22,816 nucleotides of DNA from a virus. Positions within the stretch are counted from its first letter, which is position 1. The number at the start of each line of letters is the position of its first letter. Location: the IMG/VR virus record IMGVR_UViG_3300027973_000229, positions 1-22,816 of that record. One strand, 5' to 3'. Positions 13,580 to 18,530 of the stretch are shown piece by piece. A program made the position numbers and the translations under genes. The notes under the pieces are model-generated. The model saw nothing but the letters and a program-made list of their open reading frames with translations, made no database searches and was not told where the DNA came from.

Positions 13580-13585
13580 GAATTA

Positions 13586-13594
13586 ATTATACCA
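13586..13594 (-). promoter_or_regulatory. Extended -10 leaderless promoter
   Basis: TGG-TATAAT (-10 at 13591-13586), then 6 nt to the ATG at 13579. It lies in the short gap after the 2OG oxygenase-like gene. Confidence 0.72.
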
Positions 13595-14149
13595 TTAAAC
13601 AAAATCAAACCAAATAGGCATTATATATCTTGATCCATTTGCAGGTCCTACGTTATACCAATAATGAATATTTCCAGGGAATAAAACTAGATCGCCAGTC
13701 TTTGGCTTAAAAGATAAATTTTGATTAATAAAAGAAAGATCTCCACCTTCATAATCGTCATTAAGATATACCCAACCAGCAATATGGTTTGAATCTTTAG
13801 AACCCATATCATCTATTGGTATTGACTTACTATTATTGTGTTTCCATTCAGCAAAACGAGAATGTCTTGCCTTTAGTTTTACATTATATTCTTTTTCTAC
13901 AATAAGATTAATTTCTGGCACATATTTTTCTGGAAGAGAAAGTGAGTCATAATATACTAAAGACAGCGTGTTATGTCCAGAAGATTCTTCAGTCTGAAGA
14001 AGTCTCTTGTTGCTTGTCTGTGTTAATTTAATTAATTTAATAATATTATTACATTCATCTACATTTAAATAATTATTAAATATTTTTATGTTATCGGCAC
14101 CGCTACCTATTTTATTAAATTTTTCTTTAGTTGCTTCAGATATTTCCAT
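13595..14149 (-). CDS. 2OG-Fe(II) oxygenase-like protein with altered metal site
   Basis: 184 residues of the prolyl-4-hydroxylase-like double-stranded beta-helix type. Shared with its paralogue at 15276-15884 are YLNDDYEGGDLSF, KPKTGDLVLFPGNIHYWYNV and GSRYIMPIWF, which supply the distal His and the 2OG-binding Arg. The first metal motif, HxD in active members, reads PID in SIPIDDMG, so the first histidine ligand is missing. The enzyme may be inactive or use another ligand, perhaps the nearby SNH. The gene lies 1 nt after the SsuD-like monooxygenase gene. Confidence 0.83.
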   Translation of the reverse strand: MEISEATKEKFNKIGSGADNIKIFNNYLNVDECNNIIKLIKLTQTSNKRLLQTEESSGHNTLSLVYYDSLSLPEKYVPEINLIVEKEYNVKLKARHSRFAEWKHNNSKSIPIDDMGSKDSNHIAGWVYLNDDYEGGDLSFINQNLSFKPKTGDLVLFPGNIHYWYNVGPANGSRYIMPIWFDFV

Positions 14150-14150
14150 A

Positions 14151-15002
14151 TTAATTAAACTCCTTTACTAATTTTAATAACTGACTTATGTCTGCTTGAT
14201 CAGTGTGAATCATAAAATCATATATATTAAATTTATTTGATAAATCTCTAATTTGACGAACAACTTCTTCCTGTGTTCCTTTTACATGATGATGCTGTTT
14301 TCTAACTGGTGCATTTTTATCATACTTGATGTTTTGTTCTTCATCTGGATGATTAATAATAAGTGGATCAATAATAAGTATTGGTTTTACACGACTAAGA
14401 TCAATTTTTTTAAACTGATCTCTGTACAATAAATTGTCATCTACATATATGTATTCGCAATGTTTATTGGCTATTCTAATTGTTGTGTCTGAAGATCCAA
14501 CAACTGCCATATGGGTTTTGTGTCGATGTTTTTTCATCAATTGCATAATTTTATCCATCCAGACTTCAGATATTGCTACTCTTTTTTCTAAAGTATCAAT
14601 CAAACTTGAGTCGTGCATATAATGATCTAATACTATTTTTTCAGAAGGACCGTTGCCTTCATCTCCCCATCTTCCAGCAACAAGATTTACACCAATTCTT
14701 CCAGGTGCAAAACGATTTAATGTTTCACAAATCTTAGCAGCATAATCTGGGCTTGTTCCATATGCGGGTAAAGCAATAGTCATAATTAGTTGATTTGTTT
14801 TTTCTAGTGCTTCTTTAATAACTAAAGAGAAATCAATGCCACCTGGACCATAAGGAAGTAAAACAGATTTTACGTTAGCACCGTCTAGTTCTTTAGCCAT
14901 ATTAAGAATTCCATTTAAATCTAAGTTTTCGATACTATCGTTTATTTGCCAGTGTCTTCTCCACATCCAGTGAAATGTTATAGATTTATTTACATTATCC
15001 AT
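14151..15002 (-). CDS. Luciferase-like flavin monooxygenase, SsuD-like
   Basis: 283 residues with the TIM-barrel layout of bacterial luciferase-like monooxygenases: LLPYGPGGIDF, MTIALPAYGTSPDYAAKICETL, RFAPGRIGVNLVAGRWGDEG and a late AVVGSSDTTIRIA. The AxxxGxxSPxxAAK and GRxxxNxVxG segments are those of the alkanesulfonate monooxygenase subgroup, which uses reduced FMN and oxygen to cleave C-S bonds and release sulfite. It is somewhat shorter than SsuD (about 380 residues) and lacks part of the C-terminus. The substrate is not determinable. Such enzymes are unusual in phages. It is coupled to small neighbours and to a 2OG oxygenase-like gene. Confidence 0.82.
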   Translation of the reverse strand: MDNVNKSITFHWMWRRHWQINDSIENLDLNGILNMAKELDGANVKSVLLPYGPGGIDFSLVIKEALEKTNQLIMTIALPAYGTSPDYAAKICETLNRFAPGRIGVNLVAGRWGDEGNGPSEKIVLDHYMHDSSLIDTLEKRVAISEVWMDKIMQLMKKHRHKTHMAVVGSSDTTIRIANKHCEYIYVDDNLLYRDQFKKIDLSRVKPILIIDPLIINHPDEEQNIKYDKNAPVRKQHHHVKGTQEEVVRQIRDLSNKFNIYDFMIHTDQADISQLLKLVKEFN

Positions 15003-15261
15003 CTTTTATTACTTTTCCTTTTGTTTTAAACCAAGAACCAATTTTAGACTTTGCTACTTTAGTTCTTAATATTTCTCCAAATGTTTCGTGTGATATATCT
15101 GACCCAAGATACTCTTGACCAGTCTCAAGGTCTATCAACTTCCATTTGCCAGGAGCCTTTGTGTGCAGAATTAGATCAATGGGGTAGTCGTAATCATTTA
15201 CCTCAGATCCATCAAGAAGTTTTCTTTTTTTATTGGTTTCTTTTGATGTGCTATCTGTCAT
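14995..15261 (-). CDS. Small conserved phage-type hypothetical protein
   Basis: 88 residues, charged, with the core YPIDLILHTKAPGKWKLIDLETGQEYLG followed by SKIGSWFKTKGKVIKDG. It may be a small beta-barrel, but no function is known to me. It starts from a leaderless promoter and overlaps the start of the flavin monooxygenase gene by 8 nt, so it heads that operon. Confidence 0.72.
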   Translation of the reverse strand: MTDSTSKETNKKRKLLDGSEVNDYDYPIDLILHTKAPGKWKLIDLETGQEYLGSDISHETFGEILRTKVAKSKIGSWFKTKGKVIKDG

Positions 15262-15267
15262 TATTTA

Positions 15268-15273
15268 ATTATA
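15268..15273 (-). promoter_or_regulatory. Leaderless -10 promoter of the monooxygenase operon
   Basis: TATAGGG-TATAAT with 6 nt to the ATG at 15261. The same 16-nt block, including TATAGGG and the following TAA, precedes the gene at 15884. No clear -35 box is seen. Confidence 0.72.
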
Positions 15274-15275
15274 CC

Positions 15276-15884
15276 CTATATGATTGTAAACCAGATTGGC
15301 AGGGTATATCTTGTTCCAGAAAGCACTTCTTTTACTTCGTGTGCATAGTGCATATTTCCAGGGAATATTAAAAGATCTCCAACTTTAGGCTTTATAGTAA
15401 TATCGTGTGTAGCAAAACTAATTTCGCCACCTTCGTAATCATCATTTAAATAAATAAGCGTAGGAATATGGTTGTCTGTAACATAACCTAAGTCGTCTAC
15501 ATGTAGATTTAATTTAGTTCCTTTTTCCCACTTAGCCACACTAAGATTGGGCTCTTTTGGTCTTATTCGATCAAACCCATAAGAATTAATTATTTCAATT
15601 TTTATTTTATCTCTAATTTTAAACTTATCTTCTATACCAGTATAAATGTGCATCCAATTTATAGGATTGCCTAAATCGTCTTTTTGTGACTCAAAACTAA
15701 GTTTTCTGTTTTCATTAATGCTATCAAGCAAATATTTAATTTGATCATCGGATAAAAAGTTTGGTATTAGTTTAATATTTTCTGACGAATTTCCAACTTT
15801 TTCAAAAAAATCATTATAAGATTGAATACGCTTAATCTCGCTTGGATCGTGACCAACTGGAATATTATTAACTATGTGTGCCAT
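15276..15884 (-). CDS. 2OG-Fe(II) oxygenase (prolyl-4-hydroxylase-like)
   Basis: 202 residues. The metal triad looks complete: LNLHVDDLG (HxD), the distal His in FPGNMHYAHEV, and the 2-oxoglutarate Arg in SGTRYTLPIWF. YLNDDYEGGEISF is the conserved beta-helix turn. The family hydroxylates protein or small-molecule substrates using Fe(II), oxygen and 2-oxoglutarate and is common in aquatic phages. Its paralogue at 13595-14149 has lost the first histidine. It has its own leaderless promoter. Confidence 0.9.
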   Translation of the reverse strand: MAHIVNNIPVGHDPSEIKRIQSYNDFFEKVGNSSENIKLIPNFLSDDQIKYLLDSINENRKLSFESQKDDLGNPINWMHIYTGIEDKFKIRDKIKIEIINSYGFDRIRPKEPNLSVAKWEKGTKLNLHVDDLGYVTDNHIPTLIYLNDDYEGGEISFATHDITIKPKVGDLLIFPGNMHYAHEVKEVLSGTRYTLPIWFTII

Positions 15885-15890
15885 ATGTTA

Positions 15891-15896
15891 ATTATA
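15891..15896 (-). promoter_or_regulatory. Leaderless -10 promoter of the 2OG oxygenase gene
   Basis: TATAGGG-TATAAT with 6 nt before the ATG at 15884; an almost exact copy of the promoter at 15268-15273. Confidence 0.72.
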
Positions 15897-15949
15897 CCCT
15901 ATAAATTTTTTTAAGTTCGGCGCAAAATAGAAGTAACAAAACCTCTCCA

Positions 15950-15964
15950 TGCCCTACAAGGGCA
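15950..15964 (-). terminator. Hairpin in the gap; weak terminator candidate
   Basis: TGCCCT-TGT-AGGGCA on the - strand forms a perfect 6-bp stem with a 3-nt loop. The T-rich tail (GGTTTTGTT) starts only about 6 nt downstream, so termination is uncertain. Confidence 0.4.
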
Positions 15965-15992
15965 CTAGCGGTTAGTATCTTATTTTTGCTGC

Positions 15993-16151
15993 CTACGCAG
16001 AAATTCCAGAAGCAATGATCCTTCTTCTGAGAAACTCTTGCTCTCTTTCAAACCTTGATATCTTGTGATATGGGTTGGCGGAGATTCTTTTTTTATTCTT
16101 TTTTGCTCTTTTTACTTTATGCTGTGATACTTTGTCATTGATTTTTCTCAT
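15993..16151 (-). CDS. 52-residue highly basic protein
   Basis: The frame begins 1 nt after the stop of the previous gene. Its product, starting MRKINDKVSQHKVKRAKKNK and ending RRRIIASGISA, has many Lys and Arg residues and a helical middle (SRFEREQEFLRRR). It could bind nucleic acid, but no domain is recognised. The close spacing to its neighbour supports translation in an operon with 16153-16645. Confidence 0.6.
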   Translation of the reverse strand: MRKINDKVSQHKVKRAKKNKKRISANPYHKISRFEREQEFLRRRIIASGISA

Positions 16152-16152
16152 A

Positions 16153-16338
16153 TTATTTATCTTTCTTTATATTTTTATTTTTTAAAGCAGCGGTTTTTTC
16201 TTTGTTAAACTTTGCCAACTTAAGTTTTTGTTGACGCTCTATCACACGGTACTCATCAGCAGAGGGACATCTAGTACACCAGTGATAGGTAGTAAAATAA
16301 GGCTCTTCACGCTCATAGGCACAAATTGAATTTTTCAT
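16153..16338 (-). CDS. Small cysteine-containing basic protein
   Basis: 61 residues with an N-terminal C6 and a later WCTRC pair around residues 21-24, giving at most a three-cysteine zinc site, followed by a basic helical tail ending KKDK. A GGAG ribosome site precedes the ATG at 16338. The overlapping 17-codon frame upstream may couple its translation to the gene before it. Confidence 0.6.
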   Translation of the reverse strand: MKNSICAYEREEPYFTTYHWCTRCPSADEYRVIERQQKLKLAKFNKEKTAALKNKNIKKDK

Positions 16339-16388
16339 AAATTCTCCAATGTATTTATATCCATACCAACGCTAGTCATTTCAGTCAT
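16335..16388 (-). CDS. 17-codon bridging micro-ORF
   Basis: A frame encoding MTEMTSVGMDINTLENL. Its ATG overlaps the preceding stop (ATGA), and its TGA overlaps the next gene's ATG (ATGA). It fills the only gap between two genes, so it may serve translational coupling rather than make a functional peptide. It contains the GGAG used by the next gene. Confidence 0.35.
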   Translation of the reverse strand: MTEMTSVGMDINTLENL

Positions 16389-16645
16389 TGCCCACACTCC
16401 AGATGCTTAGTATTTTTATTTTTTTTGTTCCATAATATTTCTGTATCAACCAATATTTTGTCATTACAGTTGCAGCACTTACCATTAAATTTACCTACAA
16501 TCTTAACCCATTTAGGACCTTTAGCATGTTTCTTGGTAAGTTTTTTAAGTTCTCTTCTTCTAGATGGCGTTAATATATTTCCAGCACTATCGTACTGTAC
16601 GGTATTATAAGTGTTATTTTTTGTTCTAACTTGTCTAACTGTCAT
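16385..16645 (-). CDS. Small zinc-ribbon protein
   Basis: 86 residues. After a basic helical region (RRRELKKLTKKHAKGPKW), the C-terminal half is a one-zinc ribbon: FNGKCCNCNDKIL and HLECG, the pattern of phage proteins that carry a CxxC and an HxxC. A nucleic-acid-binding role is possible from the basic N-terminal half. It is expressed from a consensus-like promoter (TTGACA-N17-TATGAT) whose -10 ends 6 nt before the ATG. Confidence 0.7.
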   Translation of the reverse strand: MTVRQVRTKNNTYNTVQYDSAGNILTPSRRRELKKLTKKHAKGPKWVKIVGKFNGKCCNCNDKILVDTEILWNKKNKNTKHLECGQ

Positions 16646-16651
16646 TCATAA

Positions 16652-16680
16652 ATCATACCAAAAATCGAAGGGAATGTCAA
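16652..16680 (-). promoter_or_regulatory. Leaderless promoter, divergent from the GIY-YIG-like gene
   Basis: TTGACA (16680-16675), a 17-nt spacer and TATGAT (16657-16652), with 6 nt to the ATG at 16645. It is back to back with the + strand -10 at 16682, 1 nt away. Confidence 0.82.
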
Positions 16681-16681
16681 G

Positions 16682-16687
16682 TATAAT
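16682..16687 (+). promoter_or_regulatory. Leaderless -10 promoter of the GIY-YIG-like gene
   Basis: TATAAT ends 6 nt before the ATG at 16694. No -35 box is evident; the upstream DNA is shared with the divergent promoter. Confidence 0.65.
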
Positions 16688-16693
16688 AGAATC

Positions 16694-17008
16694 ATGACCC
16701 TACTATACATCCTATACAGCCCTATACATAAGGCTATCAAAATAGGGATATCAGATATCTCAGGTAGAAGGTTTGCAAGCCATAGGACCAAAGGTTGGAT
16801 ATTAATCAAGTATTGGTGGTTTTCCGAACGGGATAAGGCAAGAGCAGTAGAATCTATAGTAGTAAAGACACTTACTAATAAACATGGTTCTTTCCTAGAT
16901 AAGGAAGATATGCCACAAGGGGGCTATACGGAGACATTTGATGCGTCAAAAATAACAAGAAAAGGTTTGATACGTATGGTCAATAAGGCTATAAAAGATC
17001 TATCGTAA
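16694..17008 (+). CDS. GIY-YIG-like protein (T5orf172/MUG113 type)
   Basis: 104 residues, the only + strand gene in the right half. LLYILYSPIHKAIKIGISD matches the first strands of the T5orf172/MUG113 branch of GIY-YIG nucleases, where YxLxxxxxxxxKIGxS replaces GIY-YIG. GRRFASHRTKGWILIKYW supplies the following Arg-bearing helix. A late catalytic Glu is plausible in RAVESIV. Such proteins may be DNA endonucleases or non-catalytic relatives, and many are selfish or regulatory genes in phages. The last codons include a 12-nt block (GATCTATCGTAA) that also occurs in the repeat array at 18141. Confidence 0.78.
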   Translation: MTLLYILYSPIHKAIKIGISDISGRRFASHRTKGWILIKYWWFSERDKARAVESIVVKTLTNKHGSFLDKEDMPQGGYTETFDASKITRKGLIRMVNKAIKDLS

Positions 17009-17026
17009 TCTTTATTTACCCTGGTT

Positions 17027-17158
17027 TTATTCCTCAAAACTCATTTGCGATTCCCAGAAATCATCATTTTTTGTTTTAGTTTCATCTACTACAGCATGAC
17101 AATTATAGCAAGTTACCTTGCCATCTAGATCAATTTCATAGTAGTGTTTACATTCCAT
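17027..17158 (-). CDS. 43-residue zinc-knuckle microprotein
   Basis: The frame encodes MECKHYYEIDLDGKVTCYNC followed by HAVVDE and an acidic tail ending SFEE. CKH and CYNCH provide up to five zinc ligands. It has an extended -10 promoter (TGC-TAGTAT) 6 nt before the ATG. It converges on the GIY-YIG-like gene with an 18-nt gap. Confidence 0.65.
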   Translation of the reverse strand: MECKHYYEIDLDGKVTCYNCHAVVDETKTKNDDFWESQMSFEE

Positions 17159-17164
17159 AACCCT

Positions 17165-17173
17165 ATACTAGCA
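17165..17173 (-). promoter_or_regulatory. Weak extended -10 leaderless promoter
   Basis: TGC-TAGTAT (-10 at 17170-17165), then 6 nt to the ATG at 17158. TAGTAT matches the consensus at four of six positions. Assigned mainly because the spacing equals that of the other leaderless promoters. Confidence 0.45.
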
Positions 17174-17193
17174 CATGAAGGTTAACAAATAGG

Positions 17194-17264
17194 CTTCAGG
17201 TGAAGGAATCGGACCTTCATTATCAGTTTCGGAAACTGCTCTACGACCACTATAGGAACCTGAA
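17194..17264 (-). tRNA. tRNA-Arg (CCG), slightly divergent
   Basis: 71 nt. The acceptor TTCAGGT pairs fully with ACCTGAA, and the T-arm is GAAGG-TCCGATT-CCTTC. The anticodon loop TTCCGAA gives CCG on a stem with one mismatch at its top. The D-stem has only three pairs, the T-loop begins TCC instead of TTC, and position 1 is U, which is unusual. No CCA is encoded. It may be functional or decaying. Confidence 0.75.
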
Positions 17265-17286
17265 CTACTTAATCAGTATAGCATAG

Positions 17287-17394
17287 TTATTGTTTGCCGT
17301 TGCATTTTGGACATTGTTTGGTGATATTTTTTGTCCCATAGGCTACTTGATACATAGCACCACAGTTAAAACATAGGATATCTAGGTTAATCAT
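17287..17394 (-). CDS. 35-residue zinc-ribbon microprotein
   Basis: The frame encodes MINLDILCFNCGAMYQVAYG and ends QCPKCNGKQ. The CxxC...CPKC pattern is a minimal zinc ribbon. It starts 6 nt after TATGAT, indicating leaderless expression, and also lies at the end of the long leader transcribed from the consensus promoter at 17615-17643. Confidence 0.68.
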   Translation of the reverse strand: MINLDILCFNCGAMYQVAYGTKNITKQCPKCNGKQ

Positions 17395-17400
17395 TAATAG

Positions 17401-17406
17401 ATCATA
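17401..17406 (-). promoter_or_regulatory. Leaderless -10 promoter of the zinc-ribbon microprotein
   Basis: TATGAT with 6 nt to the ATG at 17394. No -35 box is seen. Confidence 0.58.
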
Positions 17407-17439
17407 TCATGGTTTTGACAATATTTGTTTAAAGATTAA

Positions 17440-17608
17440 TCTTACTGATAATTTAATTAGATAGTCTAGAAGTGGAGTGAAGTGGAGGATAGTGGGGGAT
17501 TGAGCATTTTTAAGAAGGGCGTCGTAATCCCCACGGCCCAAACTACCTATCCCCAAACCTTCCTATCTCTTATACCACATATCCAAACCTTATATCTCCA
17601 TAGCCCCA
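17440..17608 (-). ncRNA. Candidate structured leader or small RNA
   Basis: The transcript expected from the consensus promoter at 17615-17643 begins G-rich, with two AAGGTTTGG boxes and GTGGGGATT, and then turns C-rich (AATCCCCCAC, CTATCCTCC). GTGGGGATT can pair with AATCCCCCAC, which has one extra C, around a loop of about 25 nt. No ORF of note lies in it. The 3' end is not defined; it may run into the zinc-ribbon gene at 17394. Confidence 0.4.
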
Positions 17609-17614
17609 TAGCGG

Positions 17615-17643
17615 ATTATATACCAAACATTAGTGTTTGTCAA
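17615..17643 (-). promoter_or_regulatory. Perfect sigma70 promoter with an operator in the spacer
   Basis: TTGACA (17643-17638), a 17-nt spacer and TATAAT (17620-17615). The spacer holds the inverted repeat CAAACA-TTAG-TGTTTG (17624-17639), placed as a repressor operator would be. The nearest downstream ORF starts more than 200 nt away. Confidence 0.85.
17624..17639. repeat. Inverted repeat in the promoter spacer
   Basis: CAAACA-TTAG-TGTTTG, 6-bp perfect arms, located between the -10 and -35 boxes. Confidence 0.75.
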
Positions 17644-17673
17644 GTATATTTTGTACCAAAATAGTATGACAAA
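17636..17673. repeat. Nested inverted repeat upstream of the promoter
   Basis: Outer arms TTTGTCA and TGACAAA and inner arms TATTTTG and CAAAATA around TAC. The left gap is 4 nt and the right gap 3 nt. It overlaps the -35 box. Confidence 0.75.
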
Positions 17674-17679
17674 TTTGTC
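17668..17679. repeat. Perfect 12-bp palindrome
   Basis: GACAAATTTGTC, overlapping the right arm of the nested inverted repeat. Confidence 0.8.
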
Positions 17680-17792
17680 CAAATTTCAGGATAAATGTTT
17701 GATTATCGTAATCTTTTATTTAAAAAGATATAAAAAATATCTAAAACATCAGAAAATAATGTTTGGATAATATAGTGTTTGTATATAGGGTA

Positions 17793-18005
17793 TTACTTGT
17801 AGAAAGATCCATGGTTTATCTTTTGATCCCCCGCTTCGGCGGGATCTTCGATAGGACTATTAATCATTTGAACGGCGGGGGATGAAGTAAAGTATCTTCC
17901 TAAACCAATAGCAACAGTAAAGGAAGTAAAGGCTTGTGCCAAAACCTCATCTTCTTGTTTTGCCATTTTAGGATACATCATTCTAGAAAAATGTTTTGGA
18001 CTCAT
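17793..18005 (-). CDS. 70-residue hypothetical protein
   Basis: The open frame extends upstream, but the ATG at 18005 lies 6 nt after a TATAAT, the same layout as other leaderless genes here, and the upstream part is repeat sequence. The product starts MSPKHFSRMMYPKMAKQEDE, has a helical middle (EVLAQAFTSFTVAIGLGRYF) and a polar C-terminus (SPIEDPAEAGDQK). No family is recognised. Its 3' part contains a UUCG-capped GC hairpin (near 17828-17849) within the coding sequence. Confidence 0.65.
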   Translation of the reverse strand: MSPKHFSRMMYPKMAKQEDEVLAQAFTSFTVAIGLGRYFTSSPAVQMINSPIEDPAEAGDQKINHGSFYK

Positions 18006-18011
18006 AGCATT

Positions 18012-18017
18012 ATTATA
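18012..18017 (-). promoter_or_regulatory. Leaderless -10 promoter downstream of AGGTTTG repeats
   Basis: TATAAT with 6 nt to the ATG at 18005. No -35 box is seen; instead a CAAACCT box (18043-18037) lies about 20 nt upstream, where an activator would bind. Confidence 0.65.
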
Positions 18018-18065
18018 CACCTGATATAAGAAATAGAGGTTTGAGAGATATAAAGGTTTGATATA

Positions 18066-18175
18066 TAAGGTTTGTCTAAGAATCTGGAAAAATTTATACT
18101 CTTCGTAATAAGGTTTGGCCAAGGATCTGGAAAATTTTTTGATCTATCGTAATAAGGTTTGACAAATGTGGTTTG
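18066..18175. repeat. Tandem 43-44-nt repeat with AGGTTTG and TCGTAAT boxes
   Basis: Two full units (18066-18108 and 18109-18152) share TAAGGTTTG, AATCTGGAAAA or GATCTGGAAAA, and TCGTAA. A third partial unit starts at 18153. Further AGGTTTG copies lie at 18037 and 18054. The units are about 75-80 percent identical by eye. Confidence 0.8.
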
Positions 18176-18187
18176 ATATGATATTAT
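18159..18187 (+). promoter_or_regulatory. + strand promoter with no + strand gene downstream
   Basis: TTGACA (18159-18164), a 17-nt spacer and TATTAT (18182-18187). It would transcribe into the - strand gene at 18231-18524 as antisense, or make a short RNA containing the hairpin CCTGC-AATA-GCAGG (18205-18218). Confidence 0.6.
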
Positions 18188-18230
18188 GTGGCCAGCCCCA
18201 CCCCCTGCAATAGCAGGATGTGTGTTAAAC

Positions 18231-18524
18231 TTAGTTGACGTCTCCTTCTTTCTTAGACCTTGCATAGCCCAAGACATCATTAAGTGTTTCCATTCCGTCA
18301 ATCTCTTGTTCTTCAATCTCAAGAGCAACTAAAAATAAATCAAATGTTTCTGAAATGTATGTCTCTGCCATTGGACTTTCTTGTACTATTCCTGATGCCA
18401 CGAAAAATGCTAGGGGTAATCCCATATCGTTAAATTCTACAAAATCTTTTAACTCTTCATCATCTCTAAATTCCATCCAAAATTGGGATAGGATCGCTGC
18501 TTTGTCTGCGCTAGGTATTGCCAT
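18231..18524 (-). CDS. Acidic hypothetical protein
   Basis: 97 residues, strongly acidic, starting MAIPSADKAAILSQFWMEFR, with a central MGLPLAFFVASGIV and helical ESPMAETYISETFDLFLVAL. The architecture is that of an all-helical small protein. I recall similar proteins of unknown function in actinophages, with low certainty. It starts 6 nt after the stop of the upstream gene with GAAAGG as ribosome site, so the two form an operon. Confidence 0.75.
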   Translation of the reverse strand: MAIPSADKAAILSQFWMEFRDDEELKDFVEFNDMGLPLAFFVASGIVQESPMAETYISETFDLFLVALEIEEQEIDGMETLNDVLGYARSKKEGDVN

Positions 18525-18530
18525 AGTTAG

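Larger units (their letters stand above)
17395..17792. other. Repeat-rich non-coding region (possible regulatory region or origin)
   Basis: About 400 bp without a convincing ORF; the + strand 60-codon frame at 17482 has no ribosome site, and its composition is that of the repeats. It contains a consensus - strand promoter (17615-17643), three inverted repeats (17624-17639, 17636-17673, 17668-17679), CCAAACCTT boxes near 17551 and 17582, and ATTACGA boxes (- strand) at about 17523 and 17705. AT-rich palindromes of this type are seen at phage operators and replication origins; neither role is shown. Confidence 0.6.

Noticed and set aside
17482-17664. 60-codon + strand ORF across the repeat region
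   Set aside because: It has no ribosome site, its codons follow the CCAAACCTT repeats, and it runs through the promoter and the inverted repeats; more likely non-coding.
17828-17849. GC-rich hairpin with TTCG loop as terminator
   Set aside because: It lies within the coding sequence of 17793-18005 and no T-tract follows on either strand.
17395-18230. CRISPR array
   Set aside because: The repeats are 43-44 nt in direct tandem without unique spacers and are only 75-80 percent alike.
18006-18328. Longer - strand frames over the AGGTTTG repeats (18002-18328 and the upstream part of the 17793 frame)
   Set aside because: They translate repeat DNA and overlap a better gene at 18231-18524; the leaderless ATG at 18005 explains the only credible protein.
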